A DNA stretch of 64,000 nucleotides. Source: an uncultured Pseudomonadota bacterium (lineage in GTDB: Bacteria > Pseudomonadota > Gammaproteobacteria > Steroidobacterales > Woeseiaceae). The notes below the pieces were generated by a model. That model was not told the DNA's origin and did not search any database. It saw nothing but the letters and a program-made list of their open reading frames with translations. A program made the translations under genes and the position numbers. This document shows, piece by piece, positions 35,250 to 43,288 of the stretch. Location: assembly GCA_913055625.1 (NCBI GenBank), contig CAJXJW010000002.1, positions 372,001 through 436,000 on the forward strand. Direction: 5' to 3'. The stretch's first letter is position 1; the number at the start of each line of letters is the position of its first letter.

Positions 35250-37052
35250 GTGGGCAAAACCAACGACGTCGTCATCAAGATCGCGACCGTGAACGGAACC
35301 GGTTCGGCCAGCGCGAACGGGCTCCTCCGGAAAGCCATATTCCGCATGGGCGTGCCGGTGGTCGGCAAGAACTATTTCCCGTCGAACATACAGGGCCTGC
35401 CGACCTGGTACGAGATACGGGTGACCGGCGACGGCTACCAGGCCCGTTCCGACCGGCTGGACATCATGGTCGCAATGAATGCGCAGACCTACGCGCAGGA
35501 CCTGGCCGAGGTGTCGCCAGGTGGCTGGCTGATCTACGACTCGACCTGGCCGCGCAGCAAGCTGCTCGATCGCGACGACATCTCCGTGTTCGGCGTGCCG
35601 CTTTCACGCATGTGCAACGAGAACTTCGATGGCGCCCGCGCGCGTATCCTGATGAAGAACATTGCCTACGTCGGCGTGGTCGCGGCCCTGCTCGACCTGG
35701 ACCTCGACATCATCACGACGCTGCTCGAAGAGACGTTCGGCGACAAGCGGCAACTGATCGACTCCAACATGCAGGCCATACGCCTGGGTTACGACTACGC
35801 CCACGCGCACTTCTCCTGCCCGCTGCCGATGCGCGTCGAGGCGCTGGACAAGACGCGCGGGCACATCGTCATCGACGGGAACACGGCCGCCGGTCTCGGC
35901 TGCATGTATGCCGGGGCAACGGTCGGCGCGTGGTACCCGATCACGCCGTCGACGTCGTTGATGGATTCGTTCCATGCGTTCTGCCGCAAGTACCGGGTCG
36001 AGCCGGAGACCGGCAAGCGCACGTTCTGCGTGATCCAGGCGGAAGACGAACTGGCTGCGATCGGCATGGTCCTCGGTGCGAGCTGGAACGGCGCCCGTGC
36101 ATTCACGCCGACGAGCGGCCCGGGTATCTCGCTGATGAGCGAATTCCTCGGTCTCGCGTACTACGCCGAGATTCCGGCTGTGGTCTTCGATGTACAGCGC
36201 ACCGGGCCGTCGACCGGCATGCCTACCCGGACGCAGCAATCGGACATCCTGAGTTGTGCGTATGCGTCGCACGGCGATACCAAGCACGTGCTGCTGTTTC
36301 CCGCGGATCCCGGCGAGTGCTTCTCGATGGCGGTGCAGTCCTTCGACTTCGCCGAGCGCCTGCAGACGCCGGTCCTCGTCCTGTCCGATCTCGATATCGG
36401 CATGAACGACTGGATGATTCCCGCGTTCGAGTGGGATGACGGCTACGTGCCCGACCGCGGCAAGGTCCTCGGCGCCGAGGACCTCGAGAAGATGGAGAAG
36501 TTCTACCGCTACCTGGACGTGGACGGCGACGGCATCCCGTACCGAACGCTGCCGGGCGTGCACCCGAAGGGCTCGTACTTCACGCGCGGGTCGGGCCACA
36601 CGAAGTACGGTAACTATACCGAGGACGCCAGCGCCTACCAGGACGTCGTCGACCGGCTGCTGGTCAAGTGGGAAACGGCGCGCGGCTTGCTGCCGAAGGC
36701 GGATATTCGCTACTCGCGGTTCAATTCCGCTGCGGTTCTCACGGTCGGCAGCGGCAACGCGGCCTGCGTGGAGGCGCTCGACCGTCTCGCCGCGCAGGAC
36801 GTCAACCTGAATTACTGTCGCGTGCGCGCGTTCCCGTTCGGCGACGACGTTCGCGAGTTCATCGCGAAACACGACGTCGTGTACATCGTCGAACAGAACC
36901 GCGACGCTCAGTTGCGCACACTGCTGATGCTCGACATCGACGCGGAGCCGGCGAAGCTCGTGTCGCTGCTGCACTACAACGGCATTCCACTCAATGCGGG
37001 CTTCGTCGTCGACGGCGTACTCGACGCCATTCAGCGGGGGCAGGCGGCATGA
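35250..37052 (+). CDS. 2-oxoacid:ferredoxin oxidoreductase, fused gamma-alpha subunit (KorA-like)
   Basis: The 600-residue protein joins a gamma domain (about 1-190; ATVNGTGSASANGLLRKAI) to the alpha pyrimidine-binding domain (about 205-600; GNTAAGLGCMYAGA, YPITPSTSLMDSF, TSGPGISLMSEFLGLAYYAEIPAVVFDVQRTGPSTGMPT). This is the arrangement of 2-oxoglutarate or related 2-oxoacid ferredoxin oxidoreductases. The GTG at 35250 has AGGA 7 nt upstream. The ATGA overlap with the beta-subunit gene and the 14-nt gap from the flavoprotein gene indicate one operon. The substrate (2-oxoglutarate, or an indolepyruvate-like or branched-chain 2-oxoacid) cannot be fixed by eye. Confidence 0.9.
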   Translation: MGKTNDVVIKIATVNGTGSASANGLLRKAIFRMGVPVVGKNYFPSNIQGLPTWYEIRVTGDGYQARSDRLDIMVAMNAQTYAQDLAEVSPGGWLIYDSTWPRSKLLDRDDISVFGVPLSRMCNENFDGARARILMKNIAYVGVVAALLDLDLDIITTLLEETFGDKRQLIDSNMQAIRLGYDYAHAHFSCPLPMRVEALDKTRGHIVIDGNTAAGLGCMYAGATVGAWYPITPSTSLMDSFHAFCRKYRVEPETGKRTFCVIQAEDELAAIGMVLGASWNGARAFTPTSGPGISLMSEFLGLAYYAEIPAVVFDVQRTGPSTGMPTRTQQSDILSCAYASHGDTKHVLLFPADPGECFSMAVQSFDFAERLQTPVLVLSDLDIGMNDWMIPAFEWDDGYVPDRGKVLGAEDLEKMEKFYRYLDVDGDGIPYRTLPGVHPKGSYFTRGSGHTKYGNYTEDASAYQDVVDRLLVKWETARGLLPKADIRYSRFNSAAVLTVGSGNAACVEALDRLAAQDVNLNYCRVRAFPFGDDVREFIAKHDVVYIVEQNRDAQLRTLLMLDIDAEPAKLVSLLHYNGIPLNAGFVVDGVLDAIQRGQAA

Positions 37053-38104
37053 GCTACATCGGCAAGCCCAAGGTCACTCACCCGGGCATACGGCGCAACA
37101 AGCTCGGGCTGACGCCCCGCGACTACGAGGGCACGGTGTCGACCCTGTGCGCCGGGTGCGGGCACGACTCGGTGACGGCCGCGATCATCCAGGCGGTCTT
37201 CGAGCTCGACATCGAGCCGCACATGCTGGCCAAGATGAGCGGCATCGGCTGTTCGTCCAAAACGCCGGCCTACTTTGTGAGCCAGTCCCACGGGTTCAAT
37301 TCCGTGCACGGGCGCATGCCGTCGGTGACGACCGGTGCGAACGCCGCAAATCGGGACCTGACCTACATCGGCGTGTCGGGTGACGGCGACTCGCTGTCGA
37401 TCGGCGTCGGCCAGTTCGTGCACGCGATCCGACGCAACCTGAACATGTGCTACATCATCGAGAACAACGGCGTTTACGGCCTGACGAAAGGCCAGTTCTC
37501 GGCGTCCGCGGACATCGGCAGCAAGCCCAAGAAAGGCGAGCCGAACCGGCAGGAGCCGATCGACCCGGTGAGCACCGCGCTCAGTCTCGGCGCTTCCTAC
37601 ATCGCGCGCAGCTTCTCCGGCGACAAGGAACAACTCGTGCCGCTGATCCAGGGCGCGCTCAAACACCCGGGCTTCGCGCTCGTCGACGTCATCAGCCCGT
37701 GCGTGACATTCAACGACCACGAAGGTTCGACGAAGAGCTACAAGCACACACGCCAGTTCTACCACCACGTCGTGGATATGGATTACATCCCGCCGGCGAA
37801 GGAGATTCGTGCCGCCTACGACGAGGGCGACGCGATGCCGGTCGAGCTGCACGACGGCAGCCGGATCGTGCTGCGCAAGGTCGACAAGTCCTACGATCCG
37901 ACGAGCCGTGCCAAGGCCTTCAAGTACCTCCGCGAACAGTTCAATGCCGGCGAAATCACCACCGGCCTGCTGTACCTCGACGAGGAACGGCCGGAAATGC
38001 ACGAGCTCATGGGGAATACGGACACGCCGCTGTCGAAACTGCCCTACGAATCGCTGCACCCCGGCGCTGAAGAGCTGCGCAAGATCCTGTCAGGCTACGC
38101 CTGA
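37049..38104 (+). CDS. 2-oxoacid:ferredoxin oxidoreductase, beta subunit (KorB-like, TPP-binding)
   Basis: The 351-residue subunit has the conserved cysteines of the beta family (CAGCGHDSVT and GIGCSSKTPAYF) and the thiamine-diphosphate/Mg motif GVSGDGDSLSIGVGQFVHAIRRN with NNGVYGLTKGQ. These chelate one [4Fe-4S] cluster and TPP; no extra ferredoxin domain is present. Translation begins at the ATG overlapping the alpha-subunit stop. With 33427 and 35250 it forms a three-gene oxidoreductase unit that may run oxidatively in the TCA cycle or reductively to fix CO2; direction is not decidable here. Confidence 0.92.
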   Translation: MSYIGKPKVTHPGIRRNKLGLTPRDYEGTVSTLCAGCGHDSVTAAIIQAVFELDIEPHMLAKMSGIGCSSKTPAYFVSQSHGFNSVHGRMPSVTTGANAANRDLTYIGVSGDGDSLSIGVGQFVHAIRRNLNMCYIIENNGVYGLTKGQFSASADIGSKPKKGEPNRQEPIDPVSTALSLGASYIARSFSGDKEQLVPLIQGALKHPGFALVDVISPCVTFNDHEGSTKSYKHTRQFYHHVVDMDYIPPAKEIRAAYDEGDAMPVELHDGSRIVLRKVDKSYDPTSRAKAFKYLREQFNAGEITTGLLYLDEERPEMHELMGNTDTPLSKLPYESLHPGAEELRKILSGYA

Positions 38105-38172
38105 GCTTGCGGGCGCGTGCCCGGTCGCGGATACTGGCCCGTCCCAATAACAAGAATACGCCGGGGGTCCCG

Positions 38173-39279
38173 ATGACGATCGATCGTCGCCGCATCATCC
38201 GCGCCGGCCTGGCGGGCATTGCCGCCGCCGGCATGCCGGGCGCCACGCTCGCGTCCGCCGTGACATCCAGCCCGCGCCCGCTCGACATACTCGTTCTCGG
38301 CGGCACCGGCTTCATCGGGCCCCACATGGTGCGGGAAGCCCTGCGGCGCGGGCACCGACTCACGCTGTTCAACCGCGGGCGGACCAATGACGACCTGTTC
38401 CCGGACGTCGAGCGCATCGTCGGCGATCGTGGCGGCGATCTCGAAGGGCTCAGGGGCCGGACCTGGGACGCCGTCATCGACAACTCGGGCTACGTGCCGC
38501 GGCACGTGGAAAACTCCGCCAGCCTGCTCTCGGCGAGCACGGACTTCTATCTCTATATATCCACCGTTGCGGTGTACGAGAAGTTCGACCGGCTGAACGA
38601 CGAGGACGCACCGCTCGCGACGATCGCCGACGAGTCGATCGAGGAGGTCAACGGGGAGACCTACGGGCCGCTGAAGGCGTTGTGCGAGAAGCGCGTCCGC
38701 GCCGAGATCGACGCCGAGCGACTCGCGATCGTGCGGCCCACCTACATCTGCGGACCGGGGGACCACACGGACCGGTTCACCTGGTACCCGGTCAGGACGC
38801 GCCGCGGCGGCGCCATGCTCTGGCCGGGCGGGCCGGACGCGGCGATGCAGATCGTCGATGTGCGCGACCTCGCGACGTTCACGCTCGATTGCATCGACCA
38901 GCGTCTGCACGGGACCTACAACGCCGTGAACCCGGTCGCGTCGTACACGTTCGGCGACCTGCTGGAGGATTGCCAGGCGGTGACGCAGGCAACAGTCGAC
39001 CCGGTCTGGGTCGACGACGACTTCATTACCGCCGAGGACCTGCATGGCGCACTGCCGATCTACCGGGCCGGCGAGCTACGACCCGGCGAGAAGATCGGGT
39101 TCAGCGGGCAGCGCGCCTATGCCGCGGGCCTGACCATCCGACCGGAGCGCGAGACCGTGCGCGACCTGCTGCGCTGGTGGGACACGTTGCCCGCCGAACG
39201 TCATGCCGAGGCCCGCTTCCGGCTGACGCCCGAAGACGAGGCGGCGCTGATCGGGCGCTGGAACTCCCGGAACAGCTGA
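38173..39279 (+). CDS. NAD-dependent epimerase/dehydratase (SDR) with Tat-type signal
   Basis: The 368-residue protein begins MTIDRRRIIRAGLAGIAAAG, a twin-arginine signal with an Ala-rich hydrophobic core, cleavage expected near ATLASA. The Rossmann motif VLGGTGFIGPHMV and a SDR-like YGPLKALCEK active site (Tyr-x3-Lys) follow, then the atypical-SDR/epimerase C-terminal part. The Tat signal indicates export with NAD bound. It lies 68 nt after the KorB gene on the same strand but has its own start region. The substrate is unknown, perhaps a sugar nucleotide or related compound. Confidence 0.82.
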   Translation: MTIDRRRIIRAGLAGIAAAGMPGATLASAVTSSPRPLDILVLGGTGFIGPHMVREALRRGHRLTLFNRGRTNDDLFPDVERIVGDRGGDLEGLRGRTWDAVIDNSGYVPRHVENSASLLSASTDFYLYISTVAVYEKFDRLNDEDAPLATIADESIEEVNGETYGPLKALCEKRVRAEIDAERLAIVRPTYICGPGDHTDRFTWYPVRTRRGGAMLWPGGPDAAMQIVDVRDLATFTLDCIDQRLHGTYNAVNPVASYTFGDLLEDCQAVTQATVDPVWVDDDFITAEDLHGALPIYRAGELRPGEKIGFSGQRAYAAGLTIRPERETVRDLLRWWDTLPAERHAEARFRLTPEDEAALIGRWNSRNS

Positions 39280-39283
39280 CCGG

Positions 39284-40618
39284 TCAGTTCCACAGCTTGC
39301 GCCACCACGACGCCTCTTCCGGCGCGGTGCCGGCGAGCAGCGGGATCTTCGCCCGGATCGCCTCGATGTCCCAGCCGGTCAGTGCCGCGAGCTGCTGTGC
39401 TTCGCGTTCCTTTCGCTGCTGCACGGACGCGCGGTAGCTGCTGTCGTCGCAGCCCGTCTTGCCGGCGAACGGGTGCCGGATGACATAGCGCCCCTGGAAG
39501 TTCTGGCGGTCGCCGGTCTCCTGCAGCACGAGGTCTTCCGGAAAGCGTTCGGCATCGTAGCGCAGGTGCAGCCGTGTCACGAACACGTTCGGCGCGCGCT
39601 GCGGCACGGCGATCCGTTCGTTCGGTGAGCCGGGCTCCACCCAGAACACGCCGAGTTCACGCAGCTCCTCGTTCGACAGCGGGTCCGCGGCGCAGGGGTC
39701 GCACCAGCCCATGTCCCACGCATACTCGAGGAACACCGCGCGGCGGTCCTGTGCTTCGTGCTGTTCTGTGAACAGCGCCCGGTAGAACTCGCCGAACTCG
39801 GCCTCCACGAACTCGGGGACCTCGGTGTTGCTCGGCAACTTCACCGTCCGGTAGTTCGTGGTTTCCACGCGGCCGTTCTGCGTCAGCGTGTAGACGTACA
39901 GTTCCTGCGCGCGATCGGCGTTCAGCGTGCCGAGCCGGATCGGCAGCATGAACTTGTGGCTCTCGTAGGCGACCTGCAGCGGGCGCAGCGTGTTGCGCCC
40001 CGATCTCGCCTGCGCCTCGACGTTGACCTTCGCGACGAAGAAGCGCATGTCCTGCCTCAGGTAGCTGCCGACGATCGCTTGTGCGCCCGCGGGGATGCGG
40101 TAGCCGTTGGCATTCAGCCAGCGAATGAGGCCGCGGCTGTCCTCGCCCGAGAGAATCTGGATGTCGTACTCGCCCACGGAGTAGCTCGCCTCGACGGTCA
40201 CGCCCGTTGCCTCGTCGCGGGCTCCGACCGTCGTTTCCTCGATGGCAAGGCTCTTTGCCGCGTCCTGCCGCGTTCGGTATTCCAGCCGCATGCACGGGTC
40301 GGGGTCGAAGTATTCGACCAGGCGCGGCGACGTGTACGCGTCGAGATGGTCGATCAGTGCCTTCTCCGCGACGTGGATCTGCTCCCGCTCGATGAACGTC
40401 GGCACAGGGACGACGACCGCGAAGTCGCGCGCGTCACCCTCGAAGTCGTTGGCCATCGTGATGACGGTCCGGTCACCGTTGCGCACCAGCACGACCTGGG
40501 ATGCACGGTTGAACAGGCTCGTATCGGCCTTCGCGACGTAGAAGCCGCAGAAGGCGTGGACGGTCTGGGCAATGCCGAGCGTGAGACAGGCCGAGACCGT
40601 GAGGACGATGAATCGCAT
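39284..40618 (-). CDS. DUF2330-type secreted protein
   Basis: A signal peptide (MRFIVLTVSACLTLGIAQTVHA) precedes FCGFYVAKADTSLFN and a long DUF2330 domain: VLVRNGDRTVITMANDFEG, DFAVVVPVPTFIERE, VGEYDIQILS, RPLQVAYESHKFMLPIRLG and WCDPCAADPL. The final ~45 residues are a helical tail. The 444-residue length fits the family, whose function is unknown. The start has AAGGAG a few bases upstream and lies inside the 3' end of the RnfD-like gene at 40473. It is translated leftward immediately after that gene, so the two are probably cotranscribed. Confidence 0.85.
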   Translation of the reverse strand: MRFIVLTVSACLTLGIAQTVHAFCGFYVAKADTSLFNRASQVVLVRNGDRTVITMANDFEGDARDFAVVVPVPTFIEREQIHVAEKALIDHLDAYTSPRLVEYFDPDPCMRLEYRTRQDAAKSLAIEETTVGARDEATGVTVEASYSVGEYDIQILSGEDSRGLIRWLNANGYRIPAGAQAIVGSYLRQDMRFFVAKVNVEAQARSGRNTLRPLQVAYESHKFMLPIRLGTLNADRAQELYVYTLTQNGRVETTNYRTVKLPSNTEVPEFVEAEFGEFYRALFTEQHEAQDRRAVFLEYAWDMGWCDPCAADPLSNEELRELGVFWVEPGSPNERIAVPQRAPNVFVTRLHLRYDAERFPEDLVLQETGDRQNFQGRYVIRHPFAGKTGCDDSSYRASVQQRKEREAQQLAALTGWDIEAIRAKIPLLAGTAPEEASWWRKLWN

Positions 40619-41477
40619 GTGGATTCTCCTTGCGAAAGGTGAGGAATGGCGACGCCGACGCGTTTGCCCACTCGTAGCGGCGGTCGCGAAAGAGGGCGTC
40701 GAGCAACGGCGTCAACGGCGCGCAGGCGGCCAGCGCGATCACCGGCGCGCCCGGCTGGAACAGGGCGAACTGGAGCGACGCCGTCACGGCGGCCACGATT
40801 GCGCCGAACAGCAGGCGGCAGGCCGCCGAATCCGGCGTCGTGCGCGGGTCGGAGATCATGAAGAACGCGAACACGAGCAGCGCGCCGTTCCGGAGCTGGT
40901 GCAGCGGGATGGAAACCGGGTCGCCGAGCCACATGGCACGGCCGGCAACGATGAGTGCGTAGGTCGCAAGGAACGCGAACGTGGTTTCCGCACGCCGTGC
41001 CCGCGTGAGCACGAGCATGCCGAGCGAGATCAAGGCCAGGCCGCCGAGCGTCGCGCTGCCCCATTGGCCCGTCGAGATCCACGCATGGTCGCTGGCGATG
41101 AACAGGGCGACGATGCCGAACGTGGCCGGGTTGAACACGTGCTTGCCGCGGATCCGCAGCAGGAACTTGCTGCCGATCGCCAGCCCGGCGGCGGCGACGG
41201 CCAGCGCCGGCGTATCGGTGCGGAACAGGAGGCTGAGTGACAGCGACGTGATGAGCGGGCTCAACGGGTCGAACCGGCCGGTGCCCAGCCATCGCGTCAG
41301 CAGCCATTGCGTTCCCAGCGCCGTGATGAAGATGGCCGCGACGTTGCTCGCGCTTGCGCCGATGCCGAGTTCGAACGCGCCGAACGTGAGCAGGGTGCCG
41401 AGCGCGACGACCTGGTAGCAGCGCGGGTCACGCAGGCGGCCGGTGTGACGAGCAAGTGTTTTTCGCAACGCGTTCAT
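40473..41477 (-). CDS. RnfD/NqrB-like membrane protein, 3' end overlapping DUF2330 gene by 146 nt
   Basis: The membrane protein has about eight to nine helices. LLLRIRGKHVFNPATFGIVALF and LISDPRTTPDSAACRLLFG (written here in part) resemble the FMN-carrying region of RnfD/NqrB, though the flavinylation motif S(T)GAT is not clear. The ATG at 41477 (MNALRKTLARH) removes 35 poorly hydrophobic residues from the longest reading. After YEWANASAS the frame continues as ~46 residues of Arg/His-rich sequence overlapping the start of the DUF2330 gene by 146 nt. This looks like a shifted shadow rather than a selected domain, so the true end may be elsewhere or a frameshift may be present. Without the rest of an Rnf/Nqr complex, its role is not known. 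Confidence 0.72.
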   Translation of the reverse strand: MNALRKTLARHTGRLRDPRCYQVVALGTLLTFGAFELGIGASASNVAAIFITALGTQWLLTRWLGTGRFDPLSPLITSLSLSLLFRTDTPALAVAAAGLAIGSKFLLRIRGKHVFNPATFGIVALFIASDHAWISTGQWGSATLGGLALISLGMLVLTRARRAETTFAFLATYALIVAGRAMWLGDPVSIPLHQLRNGALLVFAFFMISDPRTTPDSAACRLLFGAIVAAVTASLQFALFQPGAPVIALAACAPLTPLLDALFRDRRYEWANASASPFLTFRKENPHAIHRPHGLGLSHARHCPDRPRLLRLLRREGRYEPVQPCIPGRAGAQR

Positions 41478-41710
41478 GCTGCCTGTTAACGCAGCCGGAG
41501 CGGGTGCGGGGTTCTGCCACGCGTCGGGCGCAAACGAGATCGCGTGCCGGCCGTGCCGCGGTACTGTCCGGAAAGACGTCACTGACGAGCCGAGGATGTC
41601 CGGATAGTCTTAATAAAAACAATGTATTATCTCGCGTGCATCCAATCCGGCCCTGACAGGCATCTGACAGGCAAGCGCTGCATGCGCAGTGGCAAGTGGA
41701 GATTTGATTC

Positions 41711-42085
41711 ATGTCGGACCTATTTGAAGCACTCATCCCGATCAGCATGTTCGCCGGCCTGACGCTGGTCGCGTGCCTGTACTTCTGGTTCCGCTACCGT
41801 GGCCGCCAGGACATGCAGGAAACGATACGTGTCGCGATCGACAAGGGGCACGAGCTCACGCCCGAGATCATCGACCGCATCGGCCAGCCGAAACCGCCGA
41901 AGGAGCGCGATCTGCGCATCGCGCTGATCTGGCTGGCGCTGGCGACCGGCCTCGTCCTGTGCGGGGTCGCGGTGCCGGATGCCAGCGGCGATGCGATGCG
42001 CGGGCTGATGGCCGCGGCCGCGTTTCCGTTTTCGCTGGGCGTCGCGTTCCTCATCATGTGGCGTTATGCGTCGTCGCGGGACTGA
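41711..42085 (+). CDS. DUF6249-type membrane protein
   Basis: The 124-residue protein has a first hydrophobic helix (residues ~8-27, PISMFAGLTLVACLYFWFRYRGR), a cytoplasmic segment MQETIRVAIDKGHELTPEIIDRIG that is typical of this family, and two more hydrophobic helices at the C-terminus. The gene precedes an ECF sigma factor whose start lies 23 nt after its stop, and the family is commonly found next to ECF sigma genes. An AT-rich upstream region (41600-41640) may contain the promoter; a TATTAT sits near 41632. Function unknown. Confidence 0.75.
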   Translation: MSDLFEALIPISMFAGLTLVACLYFWFRYRGRQDMQETIRVAIDKGHELTPEIIDRIGQPKPPKERDLRIALIWLALATGLVLCGVAVPDASGDAMRGLMAAAAFPFSLGVAFLIMWRYASSRD

Positions 42086-42108
42086 GTGACCGGCCCGGAC
42101 TGACGCGC

Positions 42109-42663
42109 ATGTTCGCCGGAAAAGCGGATACCGAGCTGGTTGCGCGCGTCCTGTCGGCGCAGGACGCGCGGGCCTTCGGCGAGCTGGTGCGCCGCCACCA
42201 GTCGCGGGTGAGAAACTTCCTGCGCAAGCTGACCGGCGACATGGCCCTGGCCGACGACCTCGCGCAGGACAGTTTCATGCGCGCCTGGGACAAGCTGGAG
42301 ACCTACAGCGGCAAGGGGACGTTCGTGAGCTGGGTGATGAAGATCGCGTACACGACGTTCCTGCAATCGCGGCGGCAGTCGAAACGCTACGCGGCCGTGA
42401 TCGAACAGGCGGGCCACACGGCAGACGCCGAGGCGCGGACCTGCACGATACACAGCGACGAGTTGCCGGATCTCGGGAAGCTGCTCGCTGTTCTCAACGA
42501 AGAGGAGCGTGCCATCATGGTGATGTCGTACGCATGTGGACTGTCGCATCGCGAGATCGGCGACGTGACCGGGAGCCCGGTCGGTACGGTGAAGTCGATC
42601 CTGCATCGCGGCAAGGAAAAAATCAGGACGCATTTTGAAATCGAAGATCGTCGACATGGCTGA
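42109..42663 (+). CDS. ECF RNA polymerase sigma factor
   Basis: The 184-residue protein has region 2 (VRRHQSRVRNFLRKLTGDMALADDLAQDSFMRAWDKL, shown in part, with TFVSWVMKIAYTTFL) and region 4 (NEEERAIMVMSYACGLSHREIG, then GSPVGTVKSILHRGKEKI). Region 3 is missing as usual for ECF factors. The ATG at 42109 is the first in frame near the region 2 start; no strong ribosome binding site precedes it. Its stop overlaps the downstream membrane protein start by 8 nt, suggesting a sigma/anti-sigma pair, with the DUF6249 gene upstream as a possible third member. Confidence 0.88.
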   Translation: MFAGKADTELVARVLSAQDARAFGELVRRHQSRVRNFLRKLTGDMALADDLAQDSFMRAWDKLETYSGKGTFVSWVMKIAYTTFLQSRRQSKRYAAVIEQAGHTADAEARTCTIHSDELPDLGKLLAVLNEEERAIMVMSYACGLSHREIGDVTGSPVGTVKSILHRGKEKIRTHFEIEDRRHG

Positions 42664-42994
42664 AATCCTGCGGGACGCGGACGACCGCTGGCTCGAAGCC
42701 GCGTTCGCCTCGGATGCCGTCCCCGACGACGGCTTCAGCGACGGGATCGTGCGCCGCCTTCGCCGGCGCGTCCGCATCCGTCGCTGGAGCCTCGGCGTTG
42801 CGCTCATCGTTGGGACACTCGTCGCTGCAAGGCCGGTCGTGGAACTCGCCACGCTCCTGCTGCGGGTGGTCGGGCAAGTCGCCGGGAGCCTTGGATTCGA
42901 GGCGGGCGACGCCCTGCCGTCGGCGGCAATGCTGCTGTGGGGCGGCGCGCTGTTTCTCGTCACGGTGTTCTGGCTGCGGGTGCTCGATTCCTGA
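42656..42994 (+). CDS. small membrane protein, possible anti-sigma factor
   Basis: The 112-residue protein starts MAEILRDADDRWLEAAFASD and has a short cytoplasmic segment with DDGFSDGIVRRLRRR, then two hydrophobic helices (about residues 44-67 and 88-108). Start options are the ATG at 42656, overlapping the sigma stop, or a TTG 21 nt earlier. Its position after an ECF factor and the membrane topology suggest an anti-sigma or co-regulator; no known anti-sigma motif is present. Confidence in function is low, in the gene moderate. Confidence 0.6.
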   Translation: MAEILRDADDRWLEAAFASDAVPDDGFSDGIVRRLRRRVRIRRWSLGVALIVGTLVAARPVVELATLLLRVVGQVAGSLGFEAGDALPSAAMLLWGGALFLVTVFWLRVLDS

Positions 42995-43063
42995 GCGCGC
43001 GCAGCGCCCTTGCTGCGACGGGCGTCATTGGCGTCGGCCGCGGGGGTCGGGTACATTGCGGCG

Positions 43064-43270
43064 ATGAGTCTCCGCGACGAAGTCGAACGCCTCCTGCCGA
43101 ACTGGGAACGCTGGTACCCGACGCTGTTCGATGCGGCCAGCGACCTGGGCGTGATCCGGGCCGAGGTCTGTGACCCGGGCAGCCTGCTGCTCAGCAGCCG
43201 GCACCAGAAGATACGGCAGCGCGCCGAAGACGCGCATCGCGAGAAGTGGGGCGGCGACGCCAAGGAATAG
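43064..43270 (+). CDS. small soluble protein, unknown function
   Basis: The 68-residue protein begins MSLRDEVERLLPNWERWYPTLF and is acidic and helical with Trp/Tyr residues early and a charged tail (QRAEDAHREKW). There is no signal peptide or membrane helix. The stop is 18 nt before the cysteine-desulfurase-like gene start, so the two may be cotranscribed. I do not recognise a family. Confidence 0.5.
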   Translation: MSLRDEVERLLPNWERWYPTLFDAASDLGVIRAEVCDPGSLLLSSRHQKIRQRAEDAHREKWGGDAKE

Positions 43271-43288
43271 CGCGAGGTCTCCCGGCTT

